From assembly GCF_022414535.1 (NCBI RefSeq), contig NZ_JADWYM010000009.1, positions 1 to 64,000 of the forward strand: a DNA stretch of 64,000 bases. Direction: 5' to 3'. Within the stretch, counting starts at the first letter, position 1. Every line of letters begins with the position of its first letter. Below the pieces are notes generated by a model, which did not search any database, was not told where the DNA came from, and was given only the letters and a program-made list of their open reading frames with translations. The translations under genes and the position numbers were made by a program. This document shows, in pieces, positions 1 to 8,900 of this stretch. The stretch comes from Streptomyces sp. MUM 2J (GTDB lineage Bacteria; Actinomycetota; Actinomycetes; Streptomycetales; Streptomycetaceae).

Positions 1-2426
1 GCCGCCGCCTCCGCGGCGGTCGCCTGCCGGTCGGCCTCGTCGGCGGCGGCGCGGGCGGTGGTGGCCGCGTCTCCGGCGGCCAGCGAGTCGGCGTACGCGT
101 CCTTGGCGGCGGCCTTAGCGCGCAGGGCCTCGGCCTTCTGCTCGGCGTCCCACGCGTCGTCTCGCTTGGCCTTGGCGTTGTCGCGCGCCGCGACCGCGTC
201 GTTCTTGCGGGCGACGGCGGTCTGCTCGGCGGTCTCGGCCTTCTTACGGGCGTTCTCCGCGCTGACCGCCTTGGCCTGGGCGTTCTTCTTGTGCTGGGCG
301 GCCTCAGCCTGCTTGGCGGCGGCGGTTTCCTCCTCCGCCTTCGCCGTCTTCTCCTCGGCCTCGGCAGCCAGCCGCTTGGCGTGCGCGTCGGCGGCGGCCG
401 CCTTGGCGTCGCCCTCCGCCTTCAGCGCCACCGTCAGCTTGGCCTCGGCGGTCTCCTTGTCCTTCTTGGCGCTGTCCCGGTGCAGCTTCGCCGCGTCTGC
501 GGCGGCCTTCGCCTGCAGCTCGGCCGCCTGCGCCGCCGCCTTGCGGAACTCTGCTTTCGACTGAGCTGCCTGAGCGAGGGCGCGCTGGGTGATGGTCGCG
601 CTGTCCCCGGCAGCGGCGCGGGTCGCCGCCTCGGCGGTCTCACCGGCCTTCACCAGCGCTTCCAGCGCGGCGACCGCACCCTTGGTGACCTGGGCCTTCT
701 GCAGGCCGGCCAGCAGGCCGCGGCCGCGCGGGGCACCGGCCCGGTCGGCGATGGCGTAGGCGGTCTGAAGGGCGGTGTCGGAGGTGCCGGCGGCCTCACG
801 GGCGGCCGCGAGCTGGGTCTTGATGACCGCGAGCTGCTTCTTGGCCTGCGCCTGGGCGTCCGCTATGCCCTTCCTCGCCTTGGCGAAGTGGGCCGCGTGC
901 GGGACCTCGCCCTTGTGCCCCTTGGGGACGACCCTGTACTTCTGCGGGTTGCTGCCGTTGCACGTCCACAGCCACGAGTCGCGGCCCTTGTCGAACGTGT
1001 GCAGGTCCAGGCACTTGTCCGTGGCGGCGTTCCGCAACGCGCCGATGGCGCGGACGTCGAAGTTCCACTGCTGGGCCTTGCTGCCGTTGCACGTCCACAG
1101 CTGGATCTTCGTGCCGTTGGCGTCCTTGCTGCCGCTGACGTCGAGGCACTTCATCGCGTTGACGTTCCACAGGGCGTAGCCGCGAGGGTGGCCGATGATC
1201 TGCCAGTGCTGGGCAGCGGAGTTGTTGCAGCTGTAGATCTGCACCGGGGTGCCGTTGGTCTTCTTGCCGCCCTGCGCGTCCAGGCACATGCCCTTGGCGG
1301 CCGCCACCTGGATGACGGTGTCCGCGTCGCCGATCCAGCCGACCCCGCCGGGGCTGTAGTAGTCCTGCCAGCGGGTGAGGTGGTCGGCGATCCACGACTG
1401 GCCGAGCATGTCGGCCATCGACCCGGACGCCTTAGCGAGGGCCGCGGTGGCGTCACGGCTGGCACCGAGGAGCTGATTGCGCGGGCCAGCCTGGGCGGCG
1501 ATCTCCTGCTGCCACTCGGCCGCCGCGGTGTTCTCGACCCCGCGCAACGCCTTGTTCGGATCGATCGGGTCGCGCCAGCCGCACGACGCGAAGCGGGTCT
1601 TGAGGTCCTCCACGGCCACCCGGTACTCGGCGGTCCCGAGCCGGGGCGCGGTACGGGGCCAGCCGCCGGAGGCCAGGAAGATCCGGGCGTCGTCAGCACC
1701 AGTGCCGTGCATTTCGCCCTCGGTCAGATACTCGAACGCCTGGCGCTCGTAGTACTGCCGGTTCCACTCGTCGGTGGGGAGGGACGTGTCACCCTTCTCA
1801 GGGTAGAGCGGCGTGCCGAGGTCCTTGACGGCCTGCCGGGTCTTGTCATCGGCCTTCGGCGTCGGGTCGTAGAAGTCGAACTTCTCGTTCCAGTCGGGGC
1901 CACCGACCCACTTGCCGAGGCCGGTCTGGTCGTAGAAGTCGTCGCCCTCGTGGACGCCGGGCACCCAGTGGAACGAGGCGTCGGTGAACCCGTGCGGGGC
2001 CGACAGGCCGTCGAGGGGCTTCTCCCACGCGTCCCGGCGCGCGTGCAGCCGCTCCCAGTTGGCGTTCCAGTCGGCGCGGTCCTTCTCGTGCGCCTGGTGC
2101 AGCGGGCCATCGAACGCGCCGTCCAGCGTGGCCAGTTCACGCAGCTTCTGCGGGGTCTGGTTGAGGGCGTTCTGCGCGAAGGCGGACATGCCGGGCCCGC
2201 CCAGGCGCAGCGCGTCGTTCATCAGGCACTGGTCGAACCGCAGTTGCTCGTCCGCCGTGGTCTCGAACCAGTCGTCCGGCCGGTCACTGGCAGTGGGAGC
2301 GGTCGGCGGTGCCGCGAGGGCGGGGGAGGGGACCAGCGCGGCCAGGACGGCGGCCGCGCCGAGGAACGGCACGAGACGGGTGAGGCGAGGGGCCGGTCTC
2401 AGGAACCCCCGTGGTCTGGAACGCAA
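1..2426 (-). CDS. Secreted ricin-type lectin / coiled-coil protein, C-terminus cut by window
   Basis: A single open frame runs from a TTG start at 2426 off the left edge, giving about 808 residues with no stop. TTG is chosen because AGGAAGGAA lies a few bases upstream; the nearby ATG at 2434 is out of frame and soon stops. Residues 1-30 are a signal peptide (Arg-rich start, hydrophobic core, cleavage near ALA-AP). Residues about 35-370 are a Trp-rich region I do not recognise. About 375-500 form a ricin B beta-trefoil lectin with repeated CLD...NGT..Q.W/C...QQW motifs, expected to bind sugars. From about 505 onward is an Ala/Lys/Glu-rich heptad region predicted as a long coiled coil. Similar large extracellular proteins are common in Streptomyces; function is unknown. 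A C-terminal toxin or anchoring domain could lie beyond the edge. Confidence 0.85.
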   Translation of the reverse strand, partial: MRSRPRGFLRPAPRLTRLVPFLGAAAVLAALVPSPALAAPPTAPTASDRPDDWFETTADEQLRFDQCLMNDALRLGGPGMSAFAQNALNQTPQKLRELATLDGAFDGPLHQAHEKDRADWNANWERLHARRDAWEKPLDGLSAPHGFTDASFHWVPGVHEGDDFYDQTGLGKWVGGPDWNEKFDFYDPTPKADDKTRQAVKDLGTPLYPEKGDTSLPTDEWNRQYYERQAFEYLTEGEMHGTGADDARIFLASGGWPRTAPRLGTAEYRVAVEDLKTRFASCGWRDPIDPNKALRGVENTAAAEWQQEIAAQAGPRNQLLGASRDATAALAKASGSMADMLGQSWIADHLTRWQDYYSPGGVGWIGDADTVIQVAAAKGMCLDAQGGKKTNGTPVQIYSCNNSAAQHWQIIGHPRGYALWNVNAMKCLDVSGSKDANGTKIQLWTCNGSKAQQWNFDVRAIGALRNAATDKCLDLHTFDKGRDSWLWTCNGSNPQKYRVVPKGHKGEVPHAAHFAKARKGIADAQAQAKKQLAVIKTQLAAAREAAGTSDTALQTAYAIADRAGAPRGRGLLAGLQKAQVTKGAVAALEALVKAGETAEAATRAAAGDSATITQRALAQAAQSKAEFRKAAAQAAELQAKAAADAAKLHRDSAKKDKETAEAKLTVALKAEGDAKAAAADAHAKRLAAEAEEKTAKAEEETAAAKQAEAAQHKKNAQAKAVSAENARKKAETAEQTAVARKNDAVAARDNAKAKRDDAWDAEQKAEALRAKAAAKDAYADSLAAGDAATTARAAADEADRQATAAEAA

Positions 2427-2802
2427 GAGTGCATTCCTTCCTGTGCGCACAGAGAGACCGGGGGAAGCGCGAGCTGCGGTGACGTGGCCGATGGCCCGGG
2501 GTGGAGAGACACGGATCGCGACGCGGACATGGCACGGCGCTGCCCCCCTCCCCGTAGAGCGACGCAGTTCCCCCGGTCGCATATGGTCGTGCACGTACGT
2601 CGGATTGGTCGGATCCGGACACGCGCGGGCGCCATCCTAGTCAAGATCGGTGACCATCGAACAGCAAGTATCACCGGGGATCCGACCGGCGCGCCTCCGT
2701 CACCGCCGTGGTACACACGACAGGGCTCGGCCACACCGCTGGGCCACCCATGGCGGGCCGACCGACGCCAACGCCAACCCCAAGGTTGTCGTGCCTGACC
2801 CC
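2427..2802. other. Non-coding stretch upstream of the lectin gene
   Basis: This gap lies between the lectin start and the transposase remnant. It should carry the lectin gene promoter, but I see no convincing -35/-10 pair. No coding region stands out on either strand. Confidence 0.4.
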
Positions 2803-3129
2803 GGCGCTGATGGTAGGCAGCCGGCCCGGCCGGGGCTCGTCCACCAGGCCGTCGAGCCGCTCCGCCAGGAACCGGCGCCGCCACTTGCGGACGGTGTCGG
2901 CGGCCACCCGCAACTCACGGGCGACCGAGACGATGGGCGGGATCTCCGGGCCCGCGCACGCCAACACGATCCGCGCGCGCAGGGCCAGTGCCTGGGCCGA
3001 CGACGCCCGCCGCGTCCACCGCTCCAACACCGCCTGCTCGTCATCAGACAGCAGCAACGGTTCCAGCTTCGGGCCTCGACGAGGAACTGACGCACCAGCA
3101 GCAGAAGTCACGCAACTACTAACGATCAA
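2803..3129 (-). pseudogene. IS630-family transposase, N-terminal remnant
   Basis: The frame starting at 3129 encodes about 109 residues typical of the N-terminal helix-turn-helix half of IS630-type transposases: LSDDEQAVLERW, then SAQALALRARIVLACA, VARELRVAADTVRKWRRRF and ERLDGLVDEPRPGRLPTIS. After about residue 109 the similarity stops and the frame continues into unrelated sequence to 2671. The DDE catalytic half is absent, so the protein cannot transpose DNA. This is seen in the sequence; the family assignment is from known motif patterns. It is a decayed insertion between the lectin and lipoprotein genes. Confidence 0.75.
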
Positions 3130-3159
3130 CTACTGGCGCAGGACACTAGTACTACGGCC

Positions 3160-3179
3160 GGCGCGCCGCGCGGCGCGCC
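3160..3179. repeat. 20-bp perfect GC palindrome
   Basis: GGCGCGCCGCGCGGCGCGCC reads identically on both strands. It lies between the transposase remnant and the lipoprotein gene, about 80 bp upstream of the latter. It could be a hairpin or an old insertion-element end. Confidence 0.6.
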
Positions 3180-3260
3180 CAGCGCGTGCAAAGCCCCCTG
3201 CGCGACTGGCGTGCGCCCGCCACCACGGGCCACCCTGGACACGGGGTTCAGGGGGGCGGG

Positions 3261-3914
3261 ATGCGCGAGAGACGGTCCGCGGCGCTGATGTGGGTCCTCG
3301 CCGGGCTGCTGGCGGCGGGGTGCTCCACCGGCCCGGGCGGTTCCGGTGCGGGGGGCTTCACCGCCGGTTCCGGTGCGGGGGACGGACGGTCCGGGGCGGA
3401 GGGCGCGAGCAGCCCCGGTTTCGGTACCCGGTTCCTCGACGTCGACGAGTGCAGCTCGTTCGGCACGACGAGCTCCACCGAGGTGCCGTGCACCGGTGAA
3501 CGGGCGGCGGCCCGGGTCGTGGCCCGGTACGACGGAGCGGCGGCCGACGGTCCCCCGTGCCCGGCGACCACCGACTTCGTACTGCACATCGGCGCGCAGA
3601 AGCTGTCCGCGGGCGGAGGGGTGGTCGTACCCCGGGGCTACGCGTGCATGCGCGCCCTCGAACCACCCCATCCCGGTGATCCGGGCCGCGGGGGCGGGCC
3701 GCGCACCATCGTCGGCGACTGCGTCTACGGATCGGGCGGCGGGCAGGTGCGGGAGACGGCGTGCGACGGCTCCGGGACGAGGAAACCGCAGTACGAGGTG
3801 GTGACGGCCGTGGACGCGCGGGACGGGTGCCCGGCGTCCACGGTCCTCTACGTCCAGCTCGGCGGCGAGAAGCCGGTGGGCTGCGCCCGCCCGGTCCGGC
3901 CACCGCGGACCTAG
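3261..3914 (+). CDS. Small secreted lipoprotein, unknown function
   Basis: The product is 217 residues. It begins with a lipoprotein signal: a positively charged start (MRERR), a hydrophobic stretch (ALMWVLAGLL) and a lipobox LAAGC with the modified Cys near residue 20. A Gly/Ser-rich linker follows to about residue 50. The rest is a Cys-containing domain with at least six cysteines (DECSSF, EVPC, GPPCP, YACM, GDCVYG, DGCP), so disulfides are likely. ATG 3261 is chosen because it directly precedes the signal peptide and follows GGGGGGCGGG. The TAG stop lies inside the palindromic repeat at 3911-3976, shared with the convergent peptidase gene. I do not recognise the domain. Confidence 0.8.
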   Translation: MRERRSAALMWVLAGLLAAGCSTGPGGSGAGGFTAGSGAGDGRSGAEGASSPGFGTRFLDVDECSSFGTTSSTEVPCTGERAAARVVARYDGAAADGPPCPATTDFVLHIGAQKLSAGGGVVVPRGYACMRALEPPHPGDPGRGGGPRTIVGDCVYGSGGGQVRETACDGSGTRKPQYEVVTAVDARDGCPASTVLYVQLGGEKPVGCARPVRPPRT

Positions 3915-3976
3915 TGCCGCGGCGGGCGGCGTTCGCCCCGTCGCGACGGGGCGAACGTCCCCTGTTGCGGACCTAG
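3911..3976. repeat. Dispersed palindromic element / bidirectional terminator
   Basis: The core at 3931-3956 is a 26-bp perfect palindrome with half-site GTTCGCCCCGTCG. Outside it the arms are imperfect inverted copies: CTAGTGCCGC at the left and GCGGACCTAG at the right. The TAG stop of the lipoprotein gene (3912-3914) and the TAG stop of the convergent peptidase gene (3973-3975, minus strand) both lie within the element. A second, decayed copy starts at 18851. It should form a strong hairpin and act as a shared terminator. Confidence 0.8.
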
Positions 3977-5388
3977 GGACGCAGCGCCGGTTCGCGCTCC
4001 ACGTCGCGCACGTCCAGGCGGGCGTCGAACGCGGCGAGCGGCCGCGCCTGTGCCGTCTCGGGGGCGAGGCCCGCCCACCGCAGGATGCGGTCGGTGGCGA
4101 ACGCCTTCTGCCGCGGCACCAGGCCGTCGACGTCGGCGCCGTGGTTCCGTCCGGGGGCGGTGAAGACGTACGCGTCCCTGGCGCCCCGGTCCACGCGGAA
4201 CCGCTCGGCGCCCCACGGGTCGTTCTGGCCGTACACGAAGAGCATGTGGCGTGCGTGGTGGCGCACCCAGGTGTCGACGTCGCGCATGGCCCACGGCTGG
4301 AACCGCATGCCGATGTCCCGCGGGACGAAGTTGCGCGGCGGCTGGTAGCCGTAGCGCAGGTAGCGCTTCTCGATGTGCGGGAAGTGGATCGTCGGCGCGC
4401 CCAGTTGGGTGCCCGCCTGGTAGTAGTACGGCGTGTACGGCTCCAGGCCCTGGTCGGTGTAGAAGGAGAAGCCGGAGATCGTGTCGACGGACGTCCAGAT
4501 CTCGTCGTCGGTGGCCCGCGCGGCGTTCGCGGGGATCGTGTCGCAGTCGGAGAGCAGGCTGTACTGCCAGAAGCCCCAGACGTAGTCGAGGACGACGGCC
4601 TCGTAGGCCCGGTCCAGGGAGCCGACGGTGTCGAAGGTGTAGCCGTTCCGTGCGGCGTACGCCGCGTACCGCTTCTCCAGTGGCTCGCGCCGCACCAGCG
4701 CCTCGCGCTGGACGCCGTTCAGCCGGTCGCGGCAGTCCTGGGTGCCGACGGTCTCGAAGAAGCGGTCGTAGGCCGAGTCCTCCCGGTTCACCACGTCGTT
4801 GGGCGCGACATAGGCGACGACGCCGTCCATGTCACGCGGGTAGAAGCGCTCGTAGTAGGTGGCGGTCATGCCGCCCTTGGAGCCGCCGGTGGAGATCCAG
4901 TTCCGGGAGTAGATGGGCTTGAGCGCCTGGAAGATGCGGTGCTGGTCGCTCGCGGCCTGCCAGATGTCCAGCTTGGACCAGTCGGCCGGTTCGGGGCGGG
5001 ACGGCGTGAAGAATCGGTACTCCATGGAGACCTGGTTGCCGTCCACGATCCGGGTGGGCTCGCGGCGGCTGGGGTTCGTCGAGACGTGGTAGCCGCTGGT
5101 GTAGAACACCGTGGGCCGGCTGACGTCCTTGTGCAGCACGGTGATCCGCTGCTGGAAGGTGCCGGCCGACGGATGCCGGTGGTCGACGGGCTGGGTGTAT
5201 TCAAGGACGAGGAAGCGGTAGCCCGGATACGGCTTCTCCTGCACCAGGCTCATGCCCGGCACGGACAGCAACCGGTCCTTGATGTCGGTGCTGCCGGCCC
5301 CGGGTTCGGCGGCGGTGGCCGCCCCCGCCGTGCTCAGCGTGCCGATGAGCACGGTGAGCGCCAGCAGCCATCTGAGCGCTTTGCGCAT
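3973..5388 (-). CDS. Secreted S37-family (PS-10) tripeptidyl aminopeptidase-like serine peptidase
   Basis: The product is 471 residues. The first 27 or so are a signal peptide (MRKALRWLLALTVLIG, cleavage near ATAAEP). The catalytic domain has the alpha/beta-hydrolase-type triad of peptidase family S37: Ser170 in GGSKGG, Asp390 in YGQNDPW and His416 in GRNHG. Spacing and full length fit Streptomyces PS-10 type secreted aminopeptidases, which remove N-terminal peptides from secreted proteins or degrade extracellular peptides. The start is supported by the signal peptide; GGAGAGG lies just upstream on the coding strand. The stop overlaps the palindromic element shared with the convergent lipoprotein gene. 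The substrate is not determined. Confidence 0.9.
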   Translation of the reverse strand: MRKALRWLLALTVLIGTLSTAGAATAAEPGAGSTDIKDRLLSVPGMSLVQEKPYPGYRFLVLEYTQPVDHRHPSAGTFQQRITVLHKDVSRPTVFYTSGYHVSTNPSRREPTRIVDGNQVSMEYRFFTPSRPEPADWSKLDIWQAASDQHRIFQALKPIYSRNWISTGGSKGGMTATYYERFYPRDMDGVVAYVAPNDVVNREDSAYDRFFETVGTQDCRDRLNGVQREALVRREPLEKRYAAYAARNGYTFDTVGSLDRAYEAVVLDYVWGFWQYSLLSDCDTIPANAARATDDEIWTSVDTISGFSFYTDQGLEPYTPYYYQAGTQLGAPTIHFPHIEKRYLRYGYQPPRNFVPRDIGMRFQPWAMRDVDTWVRHHARHMLFVYGQNDPWGAERFRVDRGARDAYVFTAPGRNHGADVDGLVPRQKAFATDRILRWAGLAPETAQARPLAAFDARLDVRDVEREPALRP

Positions 5389-5482
5389 GCGCGTGCACCC
5401 TCTCCTGTGAGACAGATGTGCACCGGAAGCTATCGGAGCAACGCCTTTGGCACTAGAGGCAGTTGATGCTTTCAGGCCGTCG

Positions 5483-5872
5483 TCAGCACAGGATCCAGCC
5501 GGTGGCGGTCGAGCCGCCGCCCACCCATCCCCTCACCCGCACGCAGCGGTGCCCGGCATACACGGTGACCGGTCCGGCGTGGTACCTGTAGCGCCCCTTG
5601 TCGACCACGGGGCGCCCGCCGCGGGCCTGGACACTCACCGACATCGTCGTCCTCGCGCCGGGCCGGTTGGGGACGGTGAGGGCGCAGACGTAGCCGTTGC
5701 CCTTGTAGACGCGGGTGATGCCGGTGGAGAAGACCAGGGTCTTCACATGCCGTCCCGCACAGCGCGTGGCTCCGGCGGCACGGGCGCTGCCCGGCGCGGC
5801 GAGGGCGAGCAGGCCGGCGGCCGCCAGCGCGGTCGCACCGAGCGCCAGCCACCGGCGTCTACCCCTGTCCAT
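5483..5872 (-). CDS. Small secreted protein, unknown
   Basis: The product is 129 residues. ATG 5872 is chosen because GGGAGGGA lies at proper spacing and the frame then opens with a signal peptide: MDRGRRRW followed by an Ala/Leu core, cleavage near SARAAG. The mature part of about 90 residues has four cysteines (ATRCAG, YVCALT, HRCVRV, terminal ILC), suggesting two disulfides. Basic residues and short beta-type stretches suggest a small extracellular beta protein. I do not recognise a family. It sits upstream of the S37 peptidase on the same strand with a 94-bp gap, so co-expression is possible but not shown. Confidence 0.75.
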   Translation of the reverse strand: MDRGRRRWLALGATALAAAGLLALAAPGSARAAGATRCAGRHVKTLVFSTGITRVYKGNGYVCALTVPNRPGARTTMSVSVQARGGRPVVDKGRYRYHAGPVTVYAGHRCVRVRGWVGGGSTATGWILC

Positions 5873-5994
5873 CGTGGTCCCTCCCCGCACCCACGACTCG
5901 GATCGTACGGGTGTACGGACGCAGCGCCTGTGTCGGATGGTTGCGCTGGCCGCCGGCGCGGCCGCCGGTTCGGCGACCGCGCCGGCTCCCCGGT

Positions 5995-8900
5995 TCACAC
6001 GACGGAGCCCACCGGCTCCTCCGGTTCGGGGGCGCCGACGAAGGTGCGCCACAGTCGGGCGTACCGGCCGCCGTGCGCAAGGAGTTCGTCGTGGGTGCCG
6101 TCCTCGACGACCCGCCCGTGGTCCATGACGACGACGCGGTCGGCCCGTGCCGCCGTGGTGAGCCGGTGGGCGACGACGAGCGTGGTGCGACGCCCGGCCA
6201 GCCGGTCGGTGGCCTGGTTGACCTGGGCCTCGGTGGCCAGGTCCAGCGCCGCCGTCGCCTCGTCGAGCAGCAGGACGTCGGGGTCGACCAGCTCGGCGCG
6301 GGCCAGCGCGATCAGCTGACGCTGGCCGGCCGACAGGTTCCGGCCGCGCTCGGCGACCTCGTGCAGGTAGCCGCCCTCCAGCGTGGCGATCATCTCGTGG
6401 GCGCCGACCGCCCGGGCCGCCGCCTCCACCTCGGCGTCGGTGGCGTCGGGGCGGCCGTAGGCGATGGCGTCGCGGACGGTGCCGGGGAAGAGGTAGGCCT
6501 CCTGCGGCACCACACCGAGGCGGTGCCGGTAGGAGGTCAGGTCCAGGGCCCGCAGATCCGTGCCGTCGGCCGTCACCCGGCCGCTGGTCGGGTCGTAGAA
6601 CCGCGCCACCAGCTTCACCAGCGTCGATTTGCCCGCGCCGGTCTCACCGACGAACGCGACGGTCTGCCCGGCGGGGATGCGCAGGTCGATGCCGCTCAGG
6701 GCGGCGTCGTTCCCGTCGGCGGCGTTCCCCTCGGCGGCGTTGTAGGCGAAGTGGACGTCCTCGAAGGCGATCTCGCCGCGCAGGGAGGCGATCCGGCGCG
6801 GCGCGTCGGCGGGCGCGGTCGACGCCCGCTCCCGCAGCAGCTCCTGGATCCGGCCGAGGGAGACGGTGGCCTGCTGGTAGCCGTCGAAGACCTGGGAGAG
6901 CTGCTGGACGGGGGCGAAGAACAGGTCGATGTAGAGGAGGTACGCCACCAGCGCGCCCGTCGTGAGCGTGGCGTCGTCCACCCGCCCCGCGCCCACGATC
7001 AGCACGGCCGCCGCGGCGGACGACGACAGCAGCTGCACGAACGGGAAGTAGACCGAGATCAGCCACTGCCCCCTGATCCGGGCCCTGCGGTAGCCGTCGC
7101 TGCGCTCGGCGAACCGCCGCCCGCCGTCCTGCTCGCGCCGGAACGCCTGCACGATCCGCAGGCCGGAGACCGACTCCTGGAGGTCGGCGTTGACCAGCGA
7201 GACGCGCTCGCGGGCCAGCTCGTACGCCTTCACGCTCGCCCGGCGGAAGAAGACCGTGGCGACGATCAGCGGCGGCAGGGTCGCGAAGACGACCAGCGCC
7301 AGCTGGATGTCGATCACCAGCAGGACGGCCATGATGCCCAGGAAGGTGACGACGGAGACGAAGGCGGTGACGAGGCCGGTCTGGAGGAACGTGGAGAGCG
7401 CGTCCACGTCCGTCGTCATCCGCGTCATGATCCGCCCGGTCAGCTCGCGCTCGTAGTAGTCGAGGCCGAGCCTCTGGAGCTGGGCGAAGATCTTCAGGCG
7501 GAGCGCGTACAGCACGCGTTCGCCGGTGCGGCCGGTCATGCGCGTCTCGCCGACCTGCGCCGCCCACTGGGCGGTCACGGCGAGCAGGGCGACCAGCGAC
7601 GCCGCCCAGACCGCGCCGAGCGCGAGCTGTGTCACGCCCTGGTCGATGCCGTGCCGGATCAGCACGGGCAGCAGCAGGCCCATGCCCGCGTCGACGGCGA
7701 CCAGTCCGAGGCTGAGCAGCAGCGGCGGCCCGAAGCCGCGCAGCAGGCGCCTGAGCCCGTAGGACTCCTCGGGGCGGACCGCGCGGGCCTCGTCGACGCC
7801 GGGGGTGTCGGTGGCCGGGGGCAGCGCCTCCACCTGGGCCAGAAGCTCCGGGGTGGCCGGGCTGCCGGAGAGAGCCTCGTCCCGCGGCTCCCGCTCCCCC
7901 GCCCACAGGCGGGGTGTGATGCCGCGCTCGGCGTCGAACTCGGCGTCCAGTTCCGCGCGGACGGAGGTGTCCTCCTGCGGTGCGACGGGCTGCGTGTGCC
8001 CCGGGGAGACGCCTCCGAGCTCGTCGGGGTCGGTGAGCAGCCGGCGGTAGAGGGCGGAGCGCTGCTGGAGCTCGGCGTGGGTGCCGATGTCGGCGAGGCG
8101 GCCGGCGTCCAGGACGGCGATGCGGTCGGCGAGGTTGAGGGTGGAGCGGCGGTGGGCGATCAGCAGGGTGGTGCGGCCCCGCATGACCTCCTTGAGCGCC
8201 TCGTGGATCTCGTGCTCGACGCGCGCGTCGACGGCGGAGGTGGCGTCGTCCAGGACCAGCAGGCGCGGGTCGGTGAGCAGGGCGCGGGCGAGCGCGACCC
8301 GCTGACGCTGGCCGCCGGAGAGGGTCAGGCCGTGCTCGCCGACCGTGGTGGCGTAGCCGTCGGGCAGCTCCCGGATGAACCCGTCGGCCTGGGCGGCGCG
8401 GGCCGCCTCCTCGATCTCCTCGTCGGTCGCGTCGGGGCGGCCGTAGGCGATGTTGTCGCGGACCGTGTCGGAGAAGAGGAAGGAGTCCTCGGGGACGAGC
8501 CCGATCGCCGCGCGCAGGGACTCCAGCGTCAGTTCCCGCACGTCCCGGCCGCCGATCAGGACGGCGCCGTGGGTGACGTCGTAGAAGCGCGGCAGGAGCA
8601 GGGAGAGCGTGGATTTGCCGGAGCCGGAGGAGCCGACGACGGCGAGGGTCTCTCCGGGGCTGATCTCGAAGGAGAGGCCGTCCAGGACGGGGCGGGCGGG
8701 GTCGTAGCCGAAGGAGACGTCGTCGAACTCGACGGTCGCGGGCGCGTCGGCGGGCAGGGACTTCGTGCCGTCCTCGATGGCCGGCTCGGTGTCGATCAGT
8801 TCCAGGACGCGCTCGGTGCCGGCGCGGGCCTGCTGGCCGACGGTGAGCACCATGGCGAGCATGCGGACCGGGCCGACCAGCTGGGCGAGGTAGGTGGAGA

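Noticed and set aside
291..2798. Long plus-strand open frame over the lectin gene
   Set aside because: Mirror-frame artefact of high GC: no sensible domains, while the minus strand reads a signal peptide, lectin motifs and a coiled coil.
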